Source: Ensifer adhaerens
GTDB taxonomy: Bacteria > Pseudomonadota > Alphaproteobacteria > Rhizobiales > Rhizobiaceae
Assembly: GCF_002940685.1 (NCBI RefSeq)
Contig: NZ_PNFP01000006.1
Span: 186,001-250,000 of the forward strand
DNA: 64,000 nucleotides
Direction: 5' to 3'
In this document: positions 48,067 to 55,304 of the stretch, piece after piece
How the letters are laid out: each line of letters begins with the position of its first letter
How positions within the stretch are numbered: position 1 is the first letter of the stretch
Translations under genes and position numbers: made by a program
Notes under the pieces: generated by a model
Told to the model about the DNA's origin: nothing
The model's database searches: none
The model's input: only the letters and a program-made list of their open reading frames with translations

Positions 48067-48377
48067 TACTGAGCCTCCTTGAGAGCGAGAGAGATGGTTG
48101 CATAGGCCGTGGCGACCACGACGAGCGCGTTTGCCGCAGTGACGCTGCCCGGATCCGCGCAGATGACGCGCACGCCGTTATAGGCGGCGGCTTCCTTGGC
48201 GATGGTCGATGCCTTGATGTTGCCCGAGGCCGAAGCAGCCACAAAGGCAGCATGGGCCGTTTCGAGCAGCGCGCAGGTCTTCGGCATACTGTTCTTGATC
48301 GCGCTGTCGATCGATCCGGTGGTCTGGCAGCCGGACAGCCCAAGAGCCGCCGCTGCTACGAAAAGCAGAGAACGCAT
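48066..48377 (-). CDS. small lipoprotein of the phage lysis cassette
   Basis: Intact protein of 103 residues. It has a lipoprotein signal with lipobox LSGC at residue 17, then a helical Ala-rich mature part (TCALLETAHAAFVAASASG) with a second cysteine pair. AAGGAA lies before the ATG. It sits between the amidase and holin-like remnants, where many phages keep a spanin-like lipoprotein. It is the only undamaged gene in this cassette; whether it is expressed is unknown. Confidence 0.65.
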   Translation of the reverse strand: MRSLLFVAAAALGLSGCQTTGSIDSAIKNSMPKTCALLETAHAAFVAASASGNIKASTIAKEAAAYNGVRVICADPGSVTAANALVVVATAYATISLALKEAQ

Positions 48378-48403
48378 GTGGTTTCCTTCGATGTTGGAGA
48401 GGG

Positions 48404-48919
48404 TTAGAGGCGTGCTTTGACTTCGGCGCGCATCTTGTCGCCGCATGCTTTGGCGCCGATGACGTTCGACGCGAACGGGAGCCAGGTGAAATCCCACTTC
48501 CCGGCTTGCTTGATGCCCAGGTTCGGCTGAACCTCTGCATGGGAAAGGATCGCCTTCGAGGTGACCGGGATTTTTTAGAACTCGGCAGGGTGCGCGATCA
48601 CGTCCATGGCCCGGTGCCACTAGGTTTCCGTCATCGGGAACTTGCCGGCATGGAACGGGCTTTCGACGGCGCCGGCCATGCATGCGAGCGAGACGCCGGC
48701 GTTGCAGCCACGGGTATGGGCGGCATAGTCATCATCAGCCGTGTTCACGTTGTCGGCGATCGTGTGATCGCCGCGGACCACGGTTCCCGATCCCTCGACG
48801 ATGAAGTGATAGTGCTCCTTGTCGAGATCGGATGCCCGGTAGGCTCCGGCACTCCAGTGCGCAATGATGCGCGACATCTTCACCGGCTGGAGCCATTCCA
48901 GCGGCAGGCGGTACGTCAT
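48404..48919 (-). pseudogene. N-acetylmuramoyl-L-alanine amidase (phage endolysin), two nonsense mutations
   Basis: The frame begins MTYRLPLEWLQPVKMSRIIAHWSAGAY, an amidase-type start with the zinc His in AHWSAG, and continues through YHFIVEG and DDDYAAHTRGCN. It is stopped by TAG after PMTET (48620) and again by TAA after AHPAEF. Reading through gives WHRAMDVIAHPAEF, KIPVTSKAILSHAEVQPNLGIKQ and KWDFTWLPF to the natural end at 48404. The segment around GCNAGVSLACMAG also seems to lack a few residues. The ATG has AAGGAC upstream. It is the first gene of the broken lysis cassette. Confidence 0.75.
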
Positions 48920-49032
48920 AGCAATGTCCTTGTGAGTTGATGGCAGGCCACTCTACAACTTTCCGGAGATCTGTTTGATTGACCAAGTAGCGTTATGGCG
49001 AAGAGATGAGATGTTTACCGCCAAGAGGGACT

Positions 49033-49668
49033 ATGAGCGACTTGTTCTCTACAAATGCGGCGAAGCTGAAAATTATGGAGAAGACTCTCTTTGAAGAGAG
49101 TCCAGAGATGATGATATCTCTAGGGTTATTCTTTCGGTGGCTCGCAGCGGTTGAGATACAACTAGATCGAAACCTGTGCCATGCAATTGGCCTTCGCGAC
49201 TTTGAGGCCTATGAGATAATTTCAACTAGTCACTCGATCCCGAATAAAGTGAAGCGTTTGGAAGATGCTTTGAAAAAGCACGGCTCGAAAACATCTCCAG
49301 AGCTCCACGCTCGGCTCGGCTACCTGAATGAAACAGTGGTTACGGTGCGCAATAAGCTGGCGCACGGCTTTATCTTTCCGCAGGCTAAATCAATTTGCGT
49401 GGGCACAATGGGAAGAATGCCCGACCACGAACCAAATCCAGGAAGACCCCAACGTAGAAGCCCGGTTTTCTATGATTTTACAACATTGCGGCATCACACG
49501 TTGCGGCTACACGCTTTCCATGGGGACCTAGACCAAATCGCGAACGAGACGTGGGTGACGCCGCTCCCACAAACTATTGGAACGATTGAGTTCTCTTCGC
49601 CGCTACCGCAAAAACGCGGTGATGCTCAATCACGTGGCGGTGAACCCAATTCGGTTGCTGCCCTTTAG
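49033..49668 (+). CDS. HEPN-like protein, candidate RNase/toxin
   Basis: Protein of 211 residues, AT-rich and mostly helical. A conserved-looking VRNKLAHGF segment (about 108-116) gives R-x4-H, the catalytic motif of HEPN ribonucleases found in toxins and defence proteins. No partner antitoxin is recognised. The ATG at 49033 has AAGAGGG in front; the frame is open nine codons upstream. Its 3' end overlaps the convergent DUF3427 gene by 39 bases. HEPN assignment rests on one motif plus helical content. Confidence 0.6.
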   Translation: MSDLFSTNAAKLKIMEKTLFEESPEMMISLGLFFRWLAAVEIQLDRNLCHAIGLRDFEAYEIISTSHSIPNKVKRLEDALKKHGSKTSPELHARLGYLNETVVTVRNKLAHGFIFPQAKSICVGTMGRMPDHEPNPGRPQRRSPVFYDFTTLRHHTLRLHAFHGDLDQIANETWVTPLPQTIGTIEFSSPLPQKRGDAQSRGGEPNSVAAL

Positions 49669-50667
49669 TTGTGACAGAAGCGTCGACGGCACCGCCTCAC
49701 GTAGTCGCGATGTCACGGTAATCGACATCTCGCCTTTCCAGGTTTCGAAATCCACTTCGCCACAGTAGATGAATGGTGCCGGCTTGAGTCCGATCTTCTT
49801 CGTCTTTCGAACGAGCAAGTGGACGTGAAGACCGAGGGCTTGATGGTCACGGATCGTCTCGCCATGCTTCGATTGTTGCTTGGTCCTATTCTGACTTTGC
49901 CATGAGAATTCCGTGGCTGAGGTGAAGTGATCAGCATAGAGGTGCTCGTCCATCATCCCCTGCTTCTCCAAGGTGACGAGCAGAAAGATGTGAGGCGGTT
50001 TTGGCACAAAACCAGCGTTCCACGTCGCCTGATCGAAGGTTAGCCCGAAAGCTGGAGGGATAACCTTGCGCGAATAGCGTTCCCAAAGCCAAAGGCCTGC
50101 CTGTGACTGGGCCTGTACACCCATCGGCTCCATGCGCCAGACATCGCTTTGGTATCGGAATCGGACGCGATCGCCTTTGCCCGGAAGCCCGGCGTCGTCG
50201 CCGAACCATCCGCGAAGAATGGTGGACAAGCGATTGGATGAATCGTCGGCTCTCCGCACAACGTTAATTGCGATCTTGGCAACTGTAGCCTCCATCGGCT
50301 GATCGTCTACGATAACGTGCAGGGGCCCTTCCGGCAGCCGCCCTGCGCCCGACGTCGTCGCGAGGAATAAGATAGGTTGTCCGCTCGTGTTTCGGGCGAC
50401 GCGGCAAACAGCTTCCGCCGGCTCATTGGGAACACCGCTTCTGCTCAAATATTGCGCAAGACGCCAATCGAGGATTTCCCGCAGAAGTTGGCTAAACATC
50501 GCCCTATCCCGTGGGACTTTGACTAAGCCGAATTGATCTTCTCGCAAGACAAAACACGGAGCGCCCTCGCTATCCCGGAGCTTCGTCAGGACATCGATCG
50601 GAAATCTTAACACGAGCGATCTGAGCGCTTTCCGATCTGCGAGATCGACAGAGAAATCCTCGCTCAC
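49630..50667 (-). CDS. stand-alone DUF3427-like protein
   Basis: Protein of 345 residues. The C-terminal half (about 200-330) has LYADHFTSATEFSWQSQNRTKQQSKHGE, HLLVRKTKKIG and FIYCGEVDFETWKGEMSI, which match the DUF3427 domain normally found at the end of DEAD/DEAH helicases with a phospholipase D-like nuclease. The first half holds no helicase or nuclease motif. It is either a separate short form or the 3' end of a larger gene cut at the island edge. The start is probably GTG or near 50667. The island repeat lies 120 bases upstream. Confidence 0.7.
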   Translation of the reverse strand: MSEDFSVDLADRKALRSLVLRFPIDVLTKLRDSEGAPCFVLREDQFGLVKVPRDRAMFSQLLREILDWRLAQYLSRSGVPNEPAEAVCRVARNTSGQPILFLATTSGAGRLPEGPLHVIVDDQPMEATVAKIAINVVRRADDSSNRLSTILRGWFGDDAGLPGKGDRVRFRYQSDVWRMEPMGVQAQSQAGLWLWERYSRKVIPPAFGLTFDQATWNAGFVPKPPHIFLLVTLEKQGMMDEHLYADHFTSATEFSWQSQNRTKQQSKHGETIRDHQALGLHVHLLVRKTKKIGLKPAPFIYCGEVDFETWKGEMSITVTSRLREAVPSTLLSQLKGSNRIGFTAT

Positions 50668-50783
50668 CGGTCATATTGACTGATGCCCAAAGCCGGGGCA
50701 CAAACGGGGCATCCACGGTCGCTCGCGGCGGGAAGATATAGGGAATTTCAAGGCATTCTGCCTAAGCCTCTGAAATCACGTGA

Positions 50784-50809
50784 GAATCCACGTTCCCCAG
50801 CCAATTCTC
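50784..50809 (+). repeat. attR: right copy of the island attachment site
   Basis: GAATCCACGTTCCCCAGCC and the following bases copy the tRNA-Gln 3' end and flank at 43480-43505, with two mismatches in 26. Sequence further left shows no similarity to the tRNA, as expected for a duplicated core site. Confidence 0.8.
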
Positions 50810-50916
50810 GTGCCGGGTACGCAAGGCTTGTCCGCGGTTGGCGTAGTAGCGTGGACCTAACTACTCGCGAGCAAACGGTCCGATTCTCAAGCCCATCTGG
50901 CCTTCCAACTTCTTGG

Positions 50917-53493
50917 TCATTTCTTTACGGCGTATAAGTCTCGCACCGGCCTTAGGACCGGGCCCGACTTCCACGAGACGGTCATCGGCGCAAATCGCGA
51001 GGGGGGGTAACCGGCTGCCACCGCCGACATCGCGAAGCTGGTTGTGGCGTATGGCTCGGCTGGAAGCGCAAGCGCGATATCGCCCGTTCCCATAAGATGA
51101 AGCATCGCATCCTCGTTAACCGTCAGTCCGCGCGCAAACACAGGACCATGATCGCATACGGCACGGACTGACTCGCTCCCAAATGCGAGCGCGAGTTGGC
51201 GGGCCAATGATATCGCAGTCCCGGCATCTTGGACGATGCGGTACCCGCTGATTCGTCGATCTTTCAGGCGCCGGACAGCGAATGAAAAGCGGGTAAATGC
51301 TTCGGCGGCGCTCTCATTCGCTTGAATTGAGCACGAGAACGCAAAGACAACACACGCAAAGGGATTGTGCTCTTTTTCACTTTTTCGAACCAAGTCAGAT
51401 GGGAGCAAAGGCGCACTTACACAATCCACGTGTCCCCCAAGATCATTGAAGTTCGCGATTGTCTTGCGGGTGAGTTCCGACGCATCCTTGGCTGACACAG
51501 GTGCAACTGCCAGCATCACAGGTCGTGTCGACAGGCGCGCAGCAGCATGTAGCACCTGCCCTATCATTTCCTTGTTGCAATGAAAGTAATGAGCGTTCCT
51601 GTCTGCGGAAGGGATAGCTTTGTCCCAAATCACTCTAACGTCTGCTGCCCGATCGAGACAACGGTAGTATCTAGCGGTCCAATCGGTTCCTCCTACAATC
51701 TTCCCGATTGCCACCGAATGCTCTTGGAACTCTTCGATGGAGAACGGCAACGTTACATGCAAAGGGATTCCGGCACTGAGCGCGAGCTCCGCGAAAACAA
51801 TGTCTGACCCGCAAGCCAACGCGGAATAGACGCCGGTGACGCTTTGTGCGGATAGCCAGCGTGTGAGTTCAAATCTGAGTCGCTCTTCCGCTTCTGCAAG
51901 CTCTGGAGCCGTGCGCCTGGAAGCAGCGAACAACTGCCCCGTAAAGAAGAGCGGCGCGCCGGGATCGGTAGCGGCCAACGGAGCCGCCATATCCTTATGG
52001 CCGATCCCGGCTATAAGCGAGAGCTGACGACGTGTGCTACCAATCTTACCTAAGTCCGCATCGGGCGACCTTCTTGCCGCCTGGAATGACGTGACTGCCT
52101 GTTCAAGGTCACCCAGTACAATTGATGCTTCACCTCGGCTTGCCCGAGCCCAATAACTATCTCCCGCGCGCGCGGCTTGTCTCAACGCATCGTGAGCGAG
52201 GCGCTCGGCCTGATTGTGCTCACCCGCCAGCTCGAAGAACGTCGCAGCATTCACAGCACAGTAGAAATTCGGGCCAACCTCATGGACCAGGCGATACGCT
52301 TCCGCAACAGCAATGAGATCAGAAGGAGGGATCGGCATGCGCCTGTTGGTCACTTCGTCTTTTAACAGGCGGGCGTGAAGCGCCCCGATATCTGTCACTA
52401 GCGCGCTTATGCGCCCCTTGAGAGTGGCGTCCATCCCCGCCCGCTCTCCGTCCTCGAGAGCATCGCCAATTTTTGCGCTCAAACCCGAATAAGAGTTATC
52501 CCACGCGACTCGCACCCTCTCCTTCAAGTCAGCAAGTGATCCTCCCCATTCGAGGCCAGCCGCAGAGAGTATCGATCTTGCTTGCTGCAGCGACGATAGC
52601 CGCGCGCTTACGAGAGCCAGCTGATGGGAAACAATCGGGTTTCCTGGAAACAAAACAAGCATGTCACCCGCAATTTGGCAGGCTCTTGGGAAGAGCCCCC
52701 CCGCAATCAATCGGTCGATAAGAGTAATCGCCTGTTCAATCTTGTCGGCCAAGTCTGGTGGCATTATGCTCGCGATAAGCTCCACGCGTGCAACGTCAGG
52801 CAGTGCGAAAGGGACGGTACTAACCAAACCGCGGGAGCCCCACGCCGCCAACCACATCGACAACAAACGGGGCGACATCCCAAGGTTGCTCGCCAAAGTG
52901 GCTTGCCGCAAACGTTCGTCGAATATGCCACGATTAGCTGCAACGTGGCCGAGATCGTCGAGCTGCGTAAGGATGTTCCTCGCAAAGCGAACCTCTGGAT
53001 GAACAAACACTTTGTCTGCTTGACGCGAAATGATTTCGGCAAGCTTCCGAGATGTATGGCGGGTGAAGCGGCTGCTGAGGAGATGAGAACCAACAGCGAC
53101 GGCTGAGAGCTCCGGAATAGGAATCGACAGCACTGTAACATCGGACAGCAACACCGCTGTCGTGATGCGTCTTGGCAATTCCTTGGACATGCCTCCTAAC
53201 AAGAACTCCACGTCGCCTACAACGTCGTCCGCGGAGAGCCGAAAGCCAACCGAGGATTGCGAGAGACTACCGAATTGTATTTGCACCAAGGGACGGCGAG
53301 AGGCTGGCCGTTGTTCGGTAAGTATGAATAGGTTCTCGGATGCGTCCCCAACGCGAAACAGCCACTGATCAACTTCGGCGTTCAACGAATGTAGCTGTCC
53401 GCTCGCGGCCAGCTTTCTCTGCTCCTCCTCGGGCACTCCCTTAAAGAGAGGGCATGAAGCGATGATAGAGGCCTTTTGGGACAGGGAAGCCAT
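50917..53493 (-). CDS. CRP-like sensor fused to TRAFs-binding/TPR, nucleotide-binding-like and degenerate cyclase domains
   Basis: Cytosolic protein of 858 residues, last gene of the four-gene operon. Residues 5-150 resemble a cyclic nucleotide-binding domain (FKGVPEEEQRKLAASG, FRVGDASENLFIL). About 170-235 resemble a CRP-type helix-turn-helix (LRQATLASNLGMSPRLLSMWL). About 250-500 are helical repeats like the TRAFs-binding (DUF4071) family. About 515-680 contain ALACGSDIVFAELALSAGIPLHV, a SLOG/Rossmann-like nucleotide pocket. The last 160 residues resemble a class III cyclase domain (VCDHGPVF) but lack the metal Asp (FAFSCS for FADxxG), so it is probably a non-catalytic sensor. Confidence 0.8.
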   Translation of the reverse strand: MASLSQKASIIASCPLFKGVPEEEQRKLAASGQLHSLNAEVDQWLFRVGDASENLFILTEQRPASRRPLVQIQFGSLSQSSVGFRLSADDVVGDVEFLLGGMSKELPRRITTAVLLSDVTVLSIPIPELSAVAVGSHLLSSRFTRHTSRKLAEIISRQADKVFVHPEVRFARNILTQLDDLGHVAANRGIFDERLRQATLASNLGMSPRLLSMWLAAWGSRGLVSTVPFALPDVARVELIASIMPPDLADKIEQAITLIDRLIAGGLFPRACQIAGDMLVLFPGNPIVSHQLALVSARLSSLQQARSILSAAGLEWGGSLADLKERVRVAWDNSYSGLSAKIGDALEDGERAGMDATLKGRISALVTDIGALHARLLKDEVTNRRMPIPPSDLIAVAEAYRLVHEVGPNFYCAVNAATFFELAGEHNQAERLAHDALRQAARAGDSYWARASRGEASIVLGDLEQAVTSFQAARRSPDADLGKIGSTRRQLSLIAGIGHKDMAAPLAATDPGAPLFFTGQLFAASRRTAPELAEAEERLRFELTRWLSAQSVTGVYSALACGSDIVFAELALSAGIPLHVTLPFSIEEFQEHSVAIGKIVGGTDWTARYYRCLDRAADVRVIWDKAIPSADRNAHYFHCNKEMIGQVLHAAARLSTRPVMLAVAPVSAKDASELTRKTIANFNDLGGHVDCVSAPLLPSDLVRKSEKEHNPFACVVFAFSCSIQANESAAEAFTRFSFAVRRLKDRRISGYRIVQDAGTAISLARQLALAFGSESVRAVCDHGPVFARGLTVNEDAMLHLMGTGDIALALPAEPYATTSFAMSAVAAGYPPSRFAPMTVSWKSGPVLRPVRDLYAVKK

Positions 53494-53548
53494 GCCTTTT
53501 TTTTCCAAGTGATGCCAGCACCTGCTGACGAACGGGAAGTTGTCCGCG

Positions 53549-55267
53549 TCATTCCGGCTTCAAGGCACAGGCCATGCGCAAACCTACGGTCTCAAGGGTG
53601 TACGCCCTGCTGGATGGATCCCCTTGGCGTGGCGAGCGCGTGCGGGGGATCGGAGCGACCTTGCTCGTATCGACTTGATTCCAACGGGTCGCAAACGATC
53701 CGCCTATTACGGTCCCTACTGGACATTCTCCCTCACGAAGTCGGAAAGCGTCGCGATCGCAAGTGTCCGAAGGTCGCCGAACCCACTCCCAGACATTCCC
53801 CGTCATGTCGTAGAAACCACCAGAGTTGGCCGGAAAGGACGCGACTGGCATCGGGCGCCTACCGTCTTGTCCCTCTCCACAGCCCCAGCATGATGCTCTG
53901 CCTTCCAGGAACTCGTTGCCCCAAGAGTACTTCCAATCAGGCTCAACCAATGCCGCTGTGCGCCAGAGTGATTCAGTTGGAATAAAGTAACGTTCACATT
54001 TGCCGGCCTTTTTTGAATCGAGCCACTGCTGAAAATCGAGCGCATCCTCCCAAGTCACTCCTCGAACAGGCATGTTCCCCTGACCACCATCCTGGTCTGC
54101 AAAGTACCGAGAGCACCCGAACTCACGATAACAGGCATCCCACTCGTCAATGGAGATTTCCGTGCGAGACAGAGCCATTGGGCGGCGTGCGTGTTCAAAC
54201 TCAACCATTACCGGACACGTAGGGCATTCGGTGAAGCTATTGGCAGAGCGCGAAACGAGCGCATGAGTCTGCGCCTGAAGCAAAGCGTTGGCAGCACTCG
54301 TATCGTCGGTCGCCATCGCCCGCGGGCCAACAGGCGACAGGAAGACAAAGTCACTTTCCATTCTGGGTTCATTGCGGAAGTCGAATGGCAAATTCGCAAA
54401 CACGGGATCGTTCGGCCGCCCCACCCGACGGCTTTCCCTAGCCACGTGCGCGCGTATATAGGCGGCCAACTCCAAACCCATGATCATACCGTCGCCATCG
54501 TCATCCGCCGCTCCCAAGAGGCCTGCGGCGAACGAGTTTCCGAAGGGGTTATTGTTGTCGGGCACCGTCTGTCGGTCGCTCCCCGCGGTGAGAATGAGCC
54601 TGACGCGCTTTTCCAAGAGAGCCTCCACCCAGGCCGCGGTCTCGGAAGTGAAGCCCGTCGGCTTGCGGGCAAGAAGCTCGGAAACCGAGCCGCTTCTATT
54701 TGCCAGCGGGATCATGGCTCCCGAGAAACACGCGTTCACGAACACAAACACATGTCGGGCTGCTACCTTGCCCAATGCCCTTGCCAACTCGCCAACCGAG
54801 TATGCGCTTTGCTCGAATCTGGGGCCGAGAGGTGTCGTGTCACTTGTCACCAGGAACCCGAGGCCATCGGGGTCGGCCTCACGAGAGGCGTGGCCGTGTG
54901 TAGCTATATATAAGACAAGCCGGTATTCTGGTCTGTCGTGAGCTGCGACGAACGTCTGAATGGCCTCTATCATCTCGCCCCTCGTCATACGCCCATCGAA
55001 CGGCCTTGGTTCGACTTGAAAACCCGCCGCCTGAAGAGCCAAGGTGGCACGCCTAACCTCCTCCTCCACCCATGGCAGGTCGTTCCAGCCTATTCCGTCG
55101 AAATCCGAAATCCCAATGACGAGCGCGAAGGAGTTCGTTTGGCCGAGTCGCTCTTCTAGCTTTTCCGGCGACGGTGACCCGACATTGTCCGACCCGGATA
55201 CCGGGTCGACCACGGCAAATGCCGTGAGCAAGCAAAAGAAGCAGAGTAAAGATCTCAACCGTAACAT
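53549..55267 (-). CDS. exported caspase-like peptidase fused to an FGE-sulfatase domain
   Basis: Protein of 572 residues with an N-terminal signal sequence (LRLRSLLCFFCLLTAFAVVDPVSG), so likely periplasmic or anchored. The C14 caspase-like domain (about 44-300) has FALVIGISDF, the catalytic His in IATHGH (His124) and Cys in VNACFSG (Cys180). The C-terminal 220 residues match the formylglycine-generating-enzyme-sulfatase fold: MALSRTEISIDEWDAC, VRGVTWEDALDFQQWL, GNVWEWV, GGSFATRW and VGLRMACAL. Such domains are often binding modules in bacterial caspase fusions. It starts 37 bases after the RyR gene stop. Confidence 0.9.
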   Translation of the reverse strand: MLRLRSLLCFFCLLTAFAVVDPVSGSDNVGSPSPEKLEERLGQTNSFALVIGISDFDGIGWNDLPWVEEEVRRATLALQAAGFQVEPRPFDGRMTRGEMIEAIQTFVAAHDRPEYRLVLYIATHGHASREADPDGLGFLVTSDTTPLGPRFEQSAYSVGELARALGKVAARHVFVFVNACFSGAMIPLANRSGSVSELLARKPTGFTSETAAWVEALLEKRVRLILTAGSDRQTVPDNNNPFGNSFAAGLLGAADDDGDGMIMGLELAAYIRAHVARESRRVGRPNDPVFANLPFDFRNEPRMESDFVFLSPVGPRAMATDDTSAANALLQAQTHALVSRSANSFTECPTCPVMVEFEHARRPMALSRTEISIDEWDACYREFGCSRYFADQDGGQGNMPVRGVTWEDALDFQQWLDSKKAGKCERYFIPTESLWRTAALVEPDWKYSWGNEFLEGRASCWGCGEGQDGRRPMPVASFPANSGGFYDMTGNVWEWVRRPSDTCDRDAFRLREGECPVGTVIGGSFATRWNQVDTSKVAPIPRTRSPRQGDPSSRAYTLETVGLRMACALKPE

Positions 55268-55304
55268 GCAGTATACCCTCCGCCCAAATTCAGCGCGTGG
55301 TAGA

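Noticed and set aside
49978-50040. Helicase or nuclease motifs next to the DUF3427 domain
   Set aside because: I looked for Walker A, DEAD/DEAH and HKD motifs in the protein and found none, so it is not called a helicase.
43500-50780. Integrase or transposase for the island
   Set aside because: No frame in the interval has tyrosine- or serine-recombinase or DDE motifs.
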